Shown: positions 1 through 8,873 of the stretch, in pieces
Layout: every line of letters begins with the position of its first letter
Position numbering within the stretch: position 1 is the first letter of the stretch
Source: Oceanispirochaeta sp. M1
Lineage (GTDB): Bacteria; Spirochaetota; Spirochaetia; DSM-2461
NCBI RefSeq assembly: GCF_003346715.1
Contig: NZ_QQPQ01000003.1
Span: 124,001-188,000, forward strand
Length of the DNA stretch: 64,000 nucleotides
Direction: 5' to 3'
Position numbers and translations under genes: made by a program
Notes under the pieces: model-generated
The model's input: only the letters and a program-made list of their open reading frames with translations
Told to the model about the DNA's origin: nothing
Databases searched by the model: none

Positions 1-644
1 CCATGACCTATCAAAAGAATGGGTTTTTCGGCAGAAGAGATCATATCGGCTGCTTCTTTGATGGCCTTGGGATCTCCCTCTTTTCTTATGCTGTAACCCG
101 GCAGTGAAAATTCACCCGATGTGTCTTCATCGATATAAGCACTGGTTACATCTTTGGGCAGATCAACTATTACCGGACCGGGACGGCCGGTACCGGCGAT
201 ATGGAAGGCCTGATTGATTATTGAAGGAAGTTCTTCCGGGTCTTTTACCAGAAAGGAATGCTTGACTATGGGGTAGGACATCCCGGAAACATCAGCTTCC
301 TGAAAAGTGTCCAGACCAAGGTTTGTAGTCAGTTGCTGACCGCATAAAACTACCAGAGGAACTGAATCCATCATGGCAGTCATAATGCCTGTGAGAGTAT
401 TGGTTGCGCCGGGACCTGAGGTTACAAGTGCCACGCCGACTTTTCCGCTTGATCGTGCATATCCATCTGCCATATGAGTAGCGCCCTGTTCATGTCTGGT
501 GAGAACCAGTTTCATATCGGACTGTGCCAAAGCATCAAATATGGGAATAGCGCTCCCTCCGGGAAGTCCGAAGATACACTCTACACCCTGATTTTTTAAT
601 ATTTCTATTAACTTGGCAGCGGCAGTACATTGTTTTTTGTTCAT
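1..644 (-). CDS. ilvB: Acetolactate synthase large subunit (5' part, runs off window)
   Basis: The ThDP-dependent enzyme condenses two pyruvates (or pyruvate and 2-oxobutyrate) in the first common step of branched-chain amino acid synthesis. Visible are the N-terminal PYR-domain motifs: FGLPGGSAIPIFDAL, the catalytic Glu in RHEQGATHMADGYAR, and VTSGPGATNTLTGI, followed by QEADVSG and GRPGPVIVDLPKDV. Only the first 214 or so residues are present; the FAD/linker and C-terminal ThDP domains lie beyond base 1. The ATG at 644 has a strong AGGAGG site about 5 bases upstream. A matching sigma-70-type promoter gives a leader of only about 20 nt, so no attenuator or T-box fits. The family is unambiguous. 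IlvB, IlvG and IlvI isoforms cannot be told apart from this part. Confidence 0.95.
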   Translation of the reverse strand, partial: MNKKQCTAAAKLIEILKNQGVECIFGLPGGSAIPIFDALAQSDMKLVLTRHEQGATHMADGYARSSGKVGVALVTSGPGATNTLTGIMTAMMDSVPLVVLCGQQLTTNLGLDTFQEADVSGMSYPIVKHSFLVKDPEELPSIINQAFHIAGTGRPGPVIVDLPKDVTSAYIDEDTSGEFSLPGYSIRKEGDPKAIKEAADMISSAEKPILLIGH

Positions 645-672
645 AATGCCTCCTGAAATTTAGGATTCATCT

Positions 673-701
673 ATAATAGTTTATATCTTTTGGGGGGTCA
701 A
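673..701 (-). promoter_or_regulatory. Promoter of ilvB
   Basis: Read on the minus strand: TTGACC (701-696), a 17-base spacer, then TATTAT (678-673). The predicted start near 666 leaves a very short leader before the ribosome binding site at 646-653. This is a near-consensus housekeeping promoter; it was recognised by eye, not scored. Confidence 0.7.
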
Positions 702-779
702 CATATATGAATATGCTATTTTATCTAAAAAAACGTTAATTCTGCTATGTTGATATGTAAGTCATGCTGTTTTATCGTT

Positions 780-2117
780 TTATTCAGTTTTTAGTCGAGT
801 TTCAAGAACTTCGTGAAGCTTGGTTTTATCAGTAATACTTATTTTTTTTATATAATCATAATTTGAGTTAAACATACCTTTTTGAAATTTGAGCTTAATT
901 ATCCTTTTTAAAGATAAATTAAGGCGATCTTCACTAAGCCTGCCGTCCTGAAGAGCTTCTCTTATGGATTGCTGGGCAGATGGGATATGTTCCGGCATCA
1001 ATATAATGTCTGTTCCGGCCAATATGGCATTAAGTGATGCTTCTTCCGGAGAATAAAGCGATTTAATGGCACCCATATCCATGGCATCTGTGATTATAAG
1101 ACCCTGAAACCCTAATTGTCCTCTCAGAATCTCTGTCTGAATAACTGGAGACAGGGATGCGGGTGTTGAATCTCCGCTCAATGCAGGAGCAGCAATATGA
1201 GCAGTCAGAACAAAATCCGCACCCGCTGCTATGCCTGAACGGAAAGATGTGAATTCCCTCTCCGAAAACTCCTTTGAACTGCTCAGTGATGTCACAGCGC
1301 CGTCATGACTGTCGCCGCTGACATTGCCGTGTCCTGGAAAGTGTTTCAGTACCGAAGATATGCCTCCGTCCTGCAGCCCTTTTACAAATGATACTGTCAT
1401 CTCGGCACTGAGTTCCGGATCTGTTCCGAATGAGCGTGTCCCGATGATATCGTGACTGCCTTTGTGTCTCAGATCAGCCACGGGAGCCATATCCATATTG
1501 AAACCCAGGTCTCTCATGTCTGCTGCCAGTACGGATGCGGCAAATTCTGTCAGTTCTGCAGAACCATGAGCAGCCAGTTCAGACGCCGGGGGGAGTGATA
1601 CAACCTCCATACCCTTTGTCTTTCCCAGTCTGCTGACCTTTCCGCCTTCTTCATCTGTTGTAACAAAGAGGGGATAGGGGCTGTAGTCCTGCAGATCCTG
1701 TATCATTGTTCTTGTCTGATCCGGGTTTTTATAATTAATGGAAAAGAGGATAATTCCTCCGGGAAGATAGCGGTCCATAAAAGCTTTTATGTAATCATCT
1801 GTCTCATAAGCCGGCTGTCCGTTGGCCGTATGCCTTACTGCCAGGATGAACAGCTGTCCGATCTTCTCATCCCTGTTCATTTTCAATATCATGGAATCAA
1901 TCAGCTGATTCTGCTGATTCTGACTTAGAATGTTAAAATCAATATTGCTGTTCCGGAACTCTTCCAGGCTGATTATTTTTTCTGTTTTTTCAGGGGGGGC
2001 TGATGTAGAAACAGAATCTAAGGGATTTTTATCATTATTATCAGCTGTCTTCACAGTCGTCCGGCAGGATGTGAGAATTATTATTAAAAAACTGATAAAA
2101 AGAAAATAACGCTTCAA
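780..2117 (-). CDS. Glycoside hydrolase family 3 lipoprotein, NagZ-like beta-N-acetylhexosaminidase
   Basis: Predicted exported lipoprotein (445 aa) that removes N-acetylglucosamine from muropeptides or other beta-GlcNAc glycosides. The N-terminus is a short charged and hydrophobic stretch ending in LTSC (Cys18), a lipobox. GH3 signatures follow: TTDEEGGKVSRL around residues 152-163, KHFPGHG at 258-264 with GDSHDG just after, and the nucleophile Asp344 in ITDAMDMGAI. The KHFPGHG/DSH loop is the acid-base His-Asp dyad typical of NagZ. The start is TTG at 2117: no upstream in-frame ATG exists and the signal peptide begins here. The C-terminal GH3 sandwich domain is absent, as usual for NagZ. 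A lipoprotein NagZ would act outside the cytoplasm rather than in classical cytoplasmic recycling. Confidence 0.88.
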   Translation of the reverse strand: MKRYFLFISFLIIILTSCRTTVKTADNNDKNPLDSVSTSAPPEKTEKIISLEEFRNSNIDFNILSQNQQNQLIDSMILKMNRDEKIGQLFILAVRHTANGQPAYETDDYIKAFMDRYLPGGIILFSINYKNPDQTRTMIQDLQDYSPYPLFVTTDEEGGKVSRLGKTKGMEVVSLPPASELAAHGSAELTEFAASVLAADMRDLGFNMDMAPVADLRHKGSHDIIGTRSFGTDPELSAEMTVSFVKGLQDGGISSVLKHFPGHGNVSGDSHDGAVTSLSSSKEFSEREFTSFRSGIAAGADFVLTAHIAAPALSGDSTPASLSPVIQTEILRGQLGFQGLIITDAMDMGAIKSLYSPEEASLNAILAGTDIILMPEHIPSAQQSIREALQDGRLSEDRLNLSLKRIIKLKFQKGMFNSNYDYIKKISITDKTKLHEVLETRLKTE

Positions 2118-2205
2118 GGAAACCCCGTATCTCTATTGCTATTTTTGATAATTTAGATCATTTTTATTTTTACTACCATAGATTTACTGTTAAAAGAACA
2201 TATTT

Positions 2206-2219
2206 TCCCTTATTAGGGA
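2206..2219. repeat. Small inverted repeat upstream of the DAHP synthase gene
   Basis: TCCCT-TATT-AGGGA, a 5-bp inverted repeat directly before a TAATAT hexamer (2221-2226) that could be the -10 of the downstream gene. It may be an operator or chance; no known regulator motif was recognised. Confidence 0.3.
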
Positions 2220-2238
2220 TTAATATACGGAGTCCTTT

Positions 2239-3288
2239 ATGGAAAAACTAAATGATGCAAATATATCTTCAATCAAACCTCTTGTAACACCTGAAATTCT
2301 TAAAGAAGAATTTCCTGTCAGTGATACACTGAAAGATCAGATTATATCCTATAGAAAGGAAGTTCGGGATATCCTTGAGAAGAGGGATGAAAGAATGCTG
2401 GCGATTGTCGGACCCTGTTCCATCCATGATCCTGAAGCAGCACTGGAGTATGCCCGAAAGCTTGTTGAGCTGAAAGAGCGTTACAAAGACAGTCTGTGTA
2501 TTATTATGAGGGTATACTTTGAGAAACCCCGAACCGCACTGGGTTGGAGAGGACTTATCCTCGATCCCGATCTGGACGGTTCATATAAACTGGAAAAGGG
2601 ACTTCGTCAGGCGAGAAAACTACTTCTGGAAATTAACTCTATGGGTCTTCCCTGCGGTTCTGAAATCCTTGATCCCATTGTTCCCCAGTATATATCCGAT
2701 CTTATTTCATGGGCGGCCATCGGAGCCAGAACCACTGAATCCCAGACTCACAGAGAGTTGACCAGCGGTCTCTCTATGCCCGTAGGATTTAAGAATGGAA
2801 CAGACGGAAGCATGGATGTGGCTATTAACGGCATTAAGTCTGCACAGCATCCCCATAGCTTCATAGGCATAGACAGAAAGGGACAGACCTGTGTTCTCAG
2901 TACTGCAGGAAATAAAACCGGCCATCCAATACTCAGAGGCGGAAAGAACGGTCCCAACTACTATGAAGAGATTATTGAAGATACCGAAGAGCTTCTGATC
3001 AAGGAAGGTCTGCAGCCTGCTCTGATGATAGACTGCAGTCATGAAAACTCCGGTAAGAAATACTTCAGACAGGAGAGAGTTATCAATTCTATAATGGATC
3101 AGCGCCGTAGAGGACGTAATTCTATTGTCGGATTTATGCTTGAGAGTAATCTGCATGAAGGAAATCAGCCTATCCCTGAAGACAAGAGTCAGCTGGCCTA
3201 CGGTATCTCAATCACCGATGCCTGTATCTCTTTTGAATCTACTTCAGAACTTCTTTATTCTGCACACAAGATTCTCAATGTTCAGTAG
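2239..3288 (+). CDS. aroF: 3-deoxy-7-phosphoheptulonate (DAHP) synthase, type I alpha
   Basis: Condenses phosphoenolpyruvate with erythrose 4-phosphate in the first step of the shikimate pathway (cytoplasmic, metal-dependent). The 349-aa length matches the AroF/AroG/AroH class. Landmarks are GPCSIHDPEAALEYA near residues 58-72, RVYFEKPRTALGWRG, GARTTESQTHRELTSG, KNGTDG and DCSHENSGK, which hold the PEP, sugar-phosphate and metal ligands. The ATG at 2239 follows a CGGAG ribosome binding site. It stands alone, divergent from the GH3 lipoprotein gene. The symbol is used for the class; the feedback specificity (Phe, Tyr or Trp) cannot be read from the sequence. Confidence 0.94.
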   Translation: MEKLNDANISSIKPLVTPEILKEEFPVSDTLKDQIISYRKEVRDILEKRDERMLAIVGPCSIHDPEAALEYARKLVELKERYKDSLCIIMRVYFEKPRTALGWRGLILDPDLDGSYKLEKGLRQARKLLLEINSMGLPCGSEILDPIVPQYISDLISWAAIGARTTESQTHRELTSGLSMPVGFKNGTDGSMDVAINGIKSAQHPHSFIGIDRKGQTCVLSTAGNKTGHPILRGGKNGPNYYEEIIEDTEELLIKEGLQPALMIDCSHENSGKKYFRQERVINSIMDQRRRGRNSIVGFMLESNLHEGNQPIPEDKSQLAYGISITDACISFESTSELLYSAHKILNVQ

Positions 3289-3370
3289 TTTATGAAAATC
3301 TGAATCAGGAAAGTGGTACAACTCTCATTTTTGTATACATTTATTCAAAATTTGAGCTTATTACTTCTTG

Positions 3371-4921
3371 ATGGAAAACATAAGAAATTCTATTCTTTTC
3401 ACCGCAGTTATGAAATCAGAAATCTCAAATAATAAAAAAAATCCCGTTTATAACGGTGGTTCATCTACAGTTTCGATACTCTCAAAAATATGTCAGTTGG
3501 GCCGGCTCCTTCTGCAGGACAGGGATAACTGTCTTATAAGGCTTGAAAACCAGCCTCTTATCAACGGAGAGTCCTCAGCGTATACTCTTTCTCTCTCTTT
3601 CATAGATGATATGGTATTTGTTCTTGATGAGCAGATCAGATCTCTGAAGAGACAGCAGCTGACTCATTACCACTGGGTTCTTCATTTGGACAGCGCTGAG
3701 GATGCTATGTGGAAAGTGAAAAGCTGTTCCAGAAATTCAATGCCTCTCCAAACTGAACTGATACAGCTTGAACTGATTGAACTCCATGAAAGGGTCGATG
3801 GTGTTCATAAGGGTCAACTGCCTGCACTTGATGTTCCCGCAGCATTTCAGCAGAATACTGATCCCGGTCAGATGTCGGGACTTTTAAAAAACAGGTCCTC
3901 CAGGGTCTTTACACTGGCAGCTGCCGCTCTGGTGATGTCAGGACTGTTTCTGACCGTATTTATCAGCACCATGCAGTATGGACGTATGCTGAAGACTGTT
4001 CTCACTTTAAGTGAGAGTATTTCAGACAGTTCCGAATCCAGTACCATGAGTCTTTCACGCCTCAGTGATGAAGTGAGCAGGATTAACAGGGAAGTATTTG
4101 AATTGAAACAGGAGGTCTTTCAGGAAGAAGAGGCCTTTGTCTTTAATAAAAAGCAGACCAGCATGAATCTACGATGGCTGGCATCGCGCTTTCCCAGGTC
4201 AAGCAGTTCAAGAGCACATGCCTATCACTATCTGGCAGATCAGATCGACAGTGCTGTGAGTTATGGAGAGATGGTTTATCAACTTACCCGTCTGCCCGAG
4301 AATAACGATCAGGCAGAGACCCTCATGGCCACAGACAAGGATAATCCCATGTCCATGAAATATTTTACCCCTGTGTTTCCTGAGATAGGGCTTCCTGTAA
4401 TATCAGAAAGTGAAGCAGGAGATAGTGCAGACTTTATGATTTCCAGCGGATATATAAACAGAAGACTCTCTCCTCTCGGATACGGAGGGGTCAAACCTCA
4501 TTTCGCTGTGGACCTGATAAATCTGGATAATATAGTCAAAATATCTGAAGATAATGAAATTATCAGAGACCACAGCAGAGCCGGACATGTACAGGCTGTG
4601 TATGAGGGTACGGTTCAGTCAAAGGGCTACGACTGGGTATACGGCTGGAATATGGAGCTGAAGCATCCTCTCCTGCCTGAGGTAAAAAAAATGTATCCCG
4701 CTGCGCTTTTCTGGACATCATTTTATGCGCATATGGAATCTACAGACTCTATTGAGACTGGAGCCTATCTGAAAAAGGGTGAGACCTTCGCCTTTATCGG
4801 AAGCTCAGGAAAGTCTACAGGGCCGCATCTCCATTATGAGATCAGGATATATCATCCCGGCGGAAAGGATTCTAATTCCTTTGGAAGCTTTGACAGGATA
4901 AATCCTTATCTAAGTGAGTAG
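3371..4921 (+). CDS. Membrane-anchored M23 (LytM-type) peptidase with a long cytoplasmic N-terminus
   Basis: 516 aa. Residues 1 to about 178 look cytoplasmic and match no family I know. A transmembrane segment follows near 180-200 (LAAAALVMSGLFLTVFIS), then a Ser-rich and heptad-like coiled-coil stretch (about 215-255), a linker, and a C-terminal M23 domain. The zinc ligands are visible as HFAVD near residue 377 and HLHYE near the end. Such proteins cut or regulate cutting of peptidoglycan cross-links. Between the two zinc motifs the domain carries an acidic insertion (DNIVKISEDNEI and beyond). ATG 3371 is chosen over the adjacent TTG at 3368; no strong ribosome binding site is visible for either. 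Whether the peptidase is active is not certain. Confidence 0.82.
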   Translation: MENIRNSILFTAVMKSEISNNKKNPVYNGGSSTVSILSKICQLGRLLLQDRDNCLIRLENQPLINGESSAYTLSLSFIDDMVFVLDEQIRSLKRQQLTHYHWVLHLDSAEDAMWKVKSCSRNSMPLQTELIQLELIELHERVDGVHKGQLPALDVPAAFQQNTDPGQMSGLLKNRSSRVFTLAAAALVMSGLFLTVFISTMQYGRMLKTVLTLSESISDSSESSTMSLSRLSDEVSRINREVFELKQEVFQEEEAFVFNKKQTSMNLRWLASRFPRSSSSRAHAYHYLADQIDSAVSYGEMVYQLTRLPENNDQAETLMATDKDNPMSMKYFTPVFPEIGLPVISESEAGDSADFMISSGYINRRLSPLGYGGVKPHFAVDLINLDNIVKISEDNEIIRDHSRAGHVQAVYEGTVQSKGYDWVYGWNMELKHPLLPEVKKMYPAALFWTSFYAHMESTDSIETGAYLKKGETFAFIGSSGKSTGPHLHYEIRIYHPGGKDSNSFGSFDRINPYLSE

Positions 4922-4943
4922 TCCTGTAATTTATATCAGGACT
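4920..4943. terminator. Hairpin between convergent genes, possible terminator
   Basis: AGTCCTG (4920-4926) pairs with CAGGACT (4937-4943), loop of 10 bases. It lies exactly between the M23 gene and the convergent YkgJ-like gene. There is no U-tract, so the assignment is weak. Confidence 0.35.
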
Positions 4944-4979
4944 AATCAAAGTATCCAGAGGAACATCACAAGCTGCTAA

Positions 4980-5504
4980 TCAAAGAGGGAGCTCTTCCTT
5001 CATTTTTTCAAAGACAAGAAACACAGCCGGACAAATCCTGGTATTTTCAAGCATCTGAGAACTGTATTTTTTAAATGAGATACAGTCGGTGTGGGGATAA
5101 TCTCTGCAGGCTCCCGGACGGTCAGAATAGACCATACAGCAGTTGTCATTCAGAATGAAGGGGCAGGGCATTGAGCTGAATACATAATCTCCCTCCTCAT
5201 CAGTTCTGAGATAGGTTTCGGTAAATTTTCCGGGTTTTATTTTCAGGTTTTTAGAGAGACGGCTGATATCCCTTTCACGAATCAGAGGACCGGTGCCGCG
5301 GCAGCAGTTGCTGCATAAGAGGCAGTCAATTTTTTCAAAGACCTCATCATGAAGGCGGCGCATAAGAGGATCAACCAGGCCTGATTTCTGTTTTTTAAGC
5401 TTTTTGAAATACTGGCGGTTCTCTTTGTGTTTTCGGGCTGCTCTGTTCAGCAGGACCCGGTATTCAGGGCAGGTATTATCAGTGATCTTTGCCATAAACT
5501 TCAT
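4980..5504 (-). CDS. YkgJ family cysteine-cluster protein (putative Zn/Fe-binding)
   Basis: About 174 aa. It carries the CxxCxxCC signature of the YkgJ/Fli-B family as CLLCSNCC (residues 61-68), followed by CPFILNDNCCMVY and GACRDYPHTDC, giving about eight Cys able to bind zinc or an Fe-S centre. Biochemical function is unknown for the family. I chose ATG 5504 (MKFMAKITDN), which overlaps the end of hisI by 26 bases; ATG 5495 is possible. A longer frame up to 5615 exists, but it lies inside hisI and looks like an extension by chance. It is the last gene of the minus-strand run that starts at 8855. Confidence 0.78.
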   Translation of the reverse strand: MKFMAKITDNTCPEYRVLLNRAARKHKENRQYFKKLKKQKSGLVDPLMRRLHDEVFEKIDCLLCSNCCRGTGPLIRERDISRLSKNLKIKPGKFTETYLRTDEEGDYVFSSMPCPFILNDNCCMVYSDRPGACRDYPHTDCISFKKYSSQMLENTRICPAVFLVFEKMKEELPL

Positions 5505-5868
5505 GGGGATCAAACAGAGCTTCATCAGTTTCTGTGAAATTTTCATTTTCCCATATACGGTAGTAACAGCTTCTGTGACCCGTATGACACGCGGCTCCAC
5601 CGATCTGTTCCACAAGAAAAATTACCGAATCATTGTCACAGTCAACTCTGACTTCCTTCAGAATCTGTACATTCCCCGAGGATTCTCCCTTTCTCCATAG
5701 TTTCTGACGGCTTCTTGAGAAGTAGACACCCCTGGATGTTCTGATTGATTCATCCCAGGCTTCCTTGTTTATATAGGCCTGCATTAATATTTCTTTGCTA
5801 TCAAAATCCTGTGCAATGACAGGAATCAGTCCGCCGCTTTTTTCAAAATCAAGTGGGCAGTCGCTCAT
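5479..5868 (-). CDS. hisI: Phosphoribosyl-AMP cyclohydrolase
   Basis: Opens the purine ring of phosphoribosyl-AMP, the third step of histidine synthesis (cytoplasmic, Zn and Mg dependent). Signatures are the DCDNDS metal motif, EQIGGAACHTGHRSC with Zn-binding Cys/His, and the WRKGESSGNVQ substrate loop. The ATG at 5868 (MSDCPLDFEK) overlaps the TGA of the upstream gene as ATGA and gives 129 aa, the usual length for the single-domain enzyme without a HisE fusion; a longer reading would extend into the upstream gene. No other his gene is nearby, so it is an orphan in this operon. Confidence 0.92.
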   Translation of the reverse strand: MSDCPLDFEKSGGLIPVIAQDFDSKEILMQAYINKEAWDESIRTSRGVYFSRSRQKLWRKGESSGNVQILKEVRVDCDNDSVIFLVEQIGGAACHTGHRSCYYRIWENENFTETDEALFDPHEVYGKDH

Positions 5869-7388
5869 TTTTTTAATCCTTCGGATTCCTCGGGAATCCA
5901 TCTGTTGTTCTGAAGTTTCAAACCATACTTTGTTTTCAGTATCTCCATCAATCCCCGGTGCAGCTTCCCGGCTGTTTCCCTGATTCCGCCGCTCTCATTA
6001 TCAGATGGAAAGGCAGGATCATTCAGTTTGTATCCCGAGGTCATCATGTTTTCCAGAAGTATTTTAGCTGCCAGAAAGCGGTCATATTTATCAACCGCAA
6101 AAATAAGAGGATTCTCGATCATGGCAATAACTTCCCAGGTAACCTGTTCAGCCTGGGAGTATATCCCCGCATCTTTGTTCTGGTCACTGAAACGGAGGGG
6201 CAGGTCTCTTATGATTCTGTCAATATTTTCAAGCAGCCATTTCAGGTTGAATAGACCCGAACCGCAGTTAAAGAGGATTTTCTTACCCGACGCTTCGAGA
6301 GACTCTGCCTCATCGAATGATATCCCGACTCCCAGATCAACACAGTTCAGCCTTTCTTCACCATCAATAACCAGGATTCCACCCTTGATATCAACTGCTG
6401 TCTTATAGGATTCATCAAACCCGGCGGGCCTGTTTCTGATAGCCAGCAGTGCCAGCTCCACAGTATCCAGGGTGTAGCCAAGGTTGTCGATATTTCCGAG
6501 TGATATAAAACGTATGCCCTGATCATAGAGATTCTGCCATGTCTCCTTCAGGACACGGAAACATTGACCGTGGCCTCCGGGGATAGTAATAAAAGGTCTA
6601 AAGAGTTCCTTTTTCTTTCCCTGAGAACTGTGAGTGTAGGCTGTCACAAGGGGCTGAATGGATGTGTAGCCCAGCCAGGAAGAGAGGTCCATGGATTCAG
6701 CCAGAGGCTTCAGCCAGGGGCTTTCCATATAGTGGCTCAACGCATTCTGAACATCAGGGTCATTGGATACAGAGGTCATCTGAAAGAAGGGGATATTGGC
6801 AGCTTTTTTGCCGGTCAGTTCTGTATAGGATTTCATCATGAGCAGAAGAGCTCTCAATTTCAACTCCATATAAGAGGGGCCGGCTTCTCCGGAAGGTTGA
6901 AGAAATCCCGGGGTCACACCCTTGGGCTTCCCCTTTGAGTCTGATGCCAGCTTTTCAAATTCAGATTCGTAGAGTTGAAAAAGTTCTTCATTAAAACCTT
7001 TATTCTTCTTTCTATCACCGTAGGATGTGGCTGAGCCGCCGTTAAGGAAGCCGTATGAAAACATAGGAAGAAGTGCTGTTCCGATATTTTGAAGTTCATC
7101 CCGGCTTACATTTCCGGCTTCAGTCTGATTCAGATAGGATGCAGCTTCGGGATAGGCAGAACAGAATTTCTCTCTCTCCTCCAAGGTGATGCTGAAAGAA
7201 GATGAAGCTCTCATATCTATGATGGTTTCACCGTCAATATCGGGGACGCCCGAAGGGATAACGGCTGCCGTATTCCCCGCAACGCCGTTATTGAAGTCAT
7301 CCAGTATGGAGAGGGAGAGTTTTAGATCCACACCTTTTTTCTCAAGTATCTCAATTTCTTCTTTGCTGAGCCTTTCAATATTATTCAT
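5865..7388 (-). CDS. UDPGP-family UTP--sugar-1-phosphate uridylyltransferase-like protein
   Basis: 507 aa. A nucleotide-binding loop FLNGGSATSYGDRKKNKG (about residues 113-130) replaces the usual LxGGxGTRLG, and a UDPGP-type uridine-binding motif GNIDNLGYTLD lies near residue 298, preceded by the substrate loop PGGHGQ. This arrangement is that of the eukaryotic-type UDP-glucose/UDP-sugar pyrophosphorylases (UGP2/USP/AGX superfamily), not of bacterial GalU. It would make a UDP-sugar from UTP and a sugar 1-phosphate; the sugar is not predictable. It shares ATGA with hisI. The loop is divergent from textbook forms, so activity is inferred. Start ATG 7388 is 33 bases after the J-like gene. Confidence 0.72.
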   Translation of the reverse strand: MNNIERLSKEEIEILEKKGVDLKLSLSILDDFNNGVAGNTAAVIPSGVPDIDGETIIDMRASSSFSITLEEREKFCSAYPEAASYLNQTEAGNVSRDELQNIGTALLPMFSYGFLNGGSATSYGDRKKNKGFNEELFQLYESEFEKLASDSKGKPKGVTPGFLQPSGEAGPSYMELKLRALLLMMKSYTELTGKKAANIPFFQMTSVSNDPDVQNALSHYMESPWLKPLAESMDLSSWLGYTSIQPLVTAYTHSSQGKKKELFRPFITIPGGHGQCFRVLKETWQNLYDQGIRFISLGNIDNLGYTLDTVELALLAIRNRPAGFDESYKTAVDIKGGILVIDGEERLNCVDLGVGISFDEAESLEASGKKILFNCGSGLFNLKWLLENIDRIIRDLPLRFSDQNKDAGIYSQAEQVTWEVIAMIENPLIFAVDKYDRFLAAKILLENMMTSGYKLNDPAFPSDNESGGIRETAGKLHRGLMEILKTKYGLKLQNNRWIPEESEGLKK

Positions 7389-7421
7389 GGACGCCTCCCG
7401 GAATCTTTTAGTGCGGAATGT

Positions 7422-7739
7422 TTATTTACTGTCCTGAACTTCCAGAACCTTTTTCAGACTGCTGTACCAGATTCCCGGCCCCGAGTAACGGGATCTTAAA
7501 GGCATCTGATCCTGAATTTCATCCAGTGATTCAGGAATACCGGGTGAGAGCAGCATAAGACGGGCACGGTCTTCGGCTGATGCAATCATCTTATAGGCAA
7601 GATGCACCTTGTCTCTATTTCGTCCGGTGGATGATTTATCTCTCCAGGCATTCTCAATCTCCCGGTCTTCTGCCTCTCTGGAAATTTCCAGAACAGCCCA
7701 GGGATCTATTTTACTATCAATAATATCCATTGCGTTCAT
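7422..7739 (-). CDS. Small J-domain-like protein lacking the HPD motif
   Basis: 105 aa. Residues 11-62 (DPWAVLEISREAEDREIENAWR, then HLAYKMIASAEDRARLML) follow the helical pattern of a DnaJ J-domain: an initial Y/WxVLEI, an amphipathic helix II, and an AYxxI...R helix III. The HPD tripeptide that activates DnaK is replaced by a short SSTGRNRD loop. The rest is not recognisable. A good AGGAG ribosome binding site precedes ATG 7739. It sits between an unknown helical protein and the UDPGP gene, so it may be a structural or adaptor module rather than an Hsp40. The domain assignment is by eye. Confidence 0.6.
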   Translation of the reverse strand: MNAMDIIDSKIDPWAVLEISREAEDREIENAWRDKSSTGRNRDKVHLAYKMIASAEDRARLMLLSPGIPESLDEIQDQMPLRSRYSGPGIWYSSLKKVLEVQDSK

Positions 7740-7763
7740 ATATTTCTCCTGAATTTCTATACC

Positions 7764-8855
7764 CTAAAATGCAAACAGTTCAAGTTGAACTGCGGTGGGT
7801 TTTACTTCCCGTACCTTGCGCTGAACCGGAGGCTGTTGTTTTTTACTACAGAGTTGAGCGATTGCAGCGAAGGGATCCTCCGGGAGATCTCTGCTTCCCG
7901 GAAAATCGGGATAGATATGAAGAACTCTTTCCGAAAGATCCGAAACAAGGCTGCTCATCAGCTGAACATATTCATTGCTCAATTCAAATTCCAGTTGTAC
8001 TGTATCGGAAATATCCTTGAGAATGCTCAAAAAAGCTTTGACTGTCACCTTTGATGTATCCCGTTCATTCAGATAAGCAAGCAGGGAGTGGAGCCAGTAG
8101 ACCAGAGATCTGTCGGGATCAAAAGAGAGTGAGGCCAGTGCCGAAAGACGATAGCCGTCCTGTTCTCCAAAAAGATATCTTGCCTTGGTTACGGCTTTAT
8201 CTGAAAGGACATCAGATAGCTGCAGTCTGTCAAAGCACCAGAGAATAATTTTCTGAGCTGATTTCCTGTCTTCCTTGATAATATCTCTGATAAGAAGACC
8301 CGCGCTTTCCAGGAGGAGATCCTCCATTTCGACTGATTCCTGAATCAGCTCAAGAGAATCTTCTATCATTCTGCTGCTCTCTAATACAGATTCTTTCAGC
8401 TTTTCCAAATGTGCTTCCATCACTATGTCTGAGTCTTTATCCAGGAGTGCTTCAAAAAAGAATCTGAATGCTCCAGGAGCTGAATCTTCAGGAATCTTTT
8501 TTATGAGATTTTGACTCTTTTTATGATCACCGGCATAAAAGGAGTGAACAGCTTTAGTAAAACTGCACCAGGGATAGAGGAGAGACTCCTCTGGAACGCT
8601 GTCAATTTTATCAAGTGCAGCTTCATCAATCATACCGTTTGTAAGTGATTCAAAGGCGTCTGACAGAATCAGAGCCTCTTTCATAAGACTATTATCAGCA
8701 GGGATGAAATTGCAGGAGACAATCAATGCGGGTGAATATATTTTTTTATACAATTCATTGAATATATCTTTCTTATCCTGATGATCATCGGGCATCATAC
8801 AGTACTGATTCAGTAATTTAACAAGATTCTTATCCATAGATTTTTTCTGGGACAC
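7764..8855 (-). CDS. Unrecognised helical protein
   Basis: 363 aa, no signal peptide or membrane segment, strongly alpha-helical and acidic, with repeats of Leu/Glu-rich helices that could be a TPR-like or HEAT-like solenoid. The C-terminus is basic and ends VQLELFAF. No family recognised. The start is GTG 8855 with GAGA-type ribosome binding bases upstream; ATG 8837 (MDKNLVKL) is the alternative. It leads the run to the J-like protein (24-base gap), the UDPGP enzyme, hisI and the YkgJ-like protein. Confidence 0.72.
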   Translation of the reverse strand: MSQKKSMDKNLVKLLNQYCMMPDDHQDKKDIFNELYKKIYSPALIVSCNFIPADNSLMKEALILSDAFESLTNGMIDEAALDKIDSVPEESLLYPWCSFTKAVHSFYAGDHKKSQNLIKKIPEDSAPGAFRFFFEALLDKDSDIVMEAHLEKLKESVLESSRMIEDSLELIQESVEMEDLLLESAGLLIRDIIKEDRKSAQKIILWCFDRLQLSDVLSDKAVTKARYLFGEQDGYRLSALASLSFDPDRSLVYWLHSLLAYLNERDTSKVTVKAFLSILKDISDTVQLEFELSNEYVQLMSSLVSDLSERVLHIYPDFPGSRDLPEDPFAAIAQLCSKKQQPPVQRKVREVKPTAVQLELFAF

Positions 8856-8873
8856 GTCTTTCTCTCTTATAAA

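Noticed and set aside
2707-3156. Antisense frame of 149 aa inside the DAHP synthase gene
   Set aside because: Shadow of a highly conserved coding region with no independent signals.
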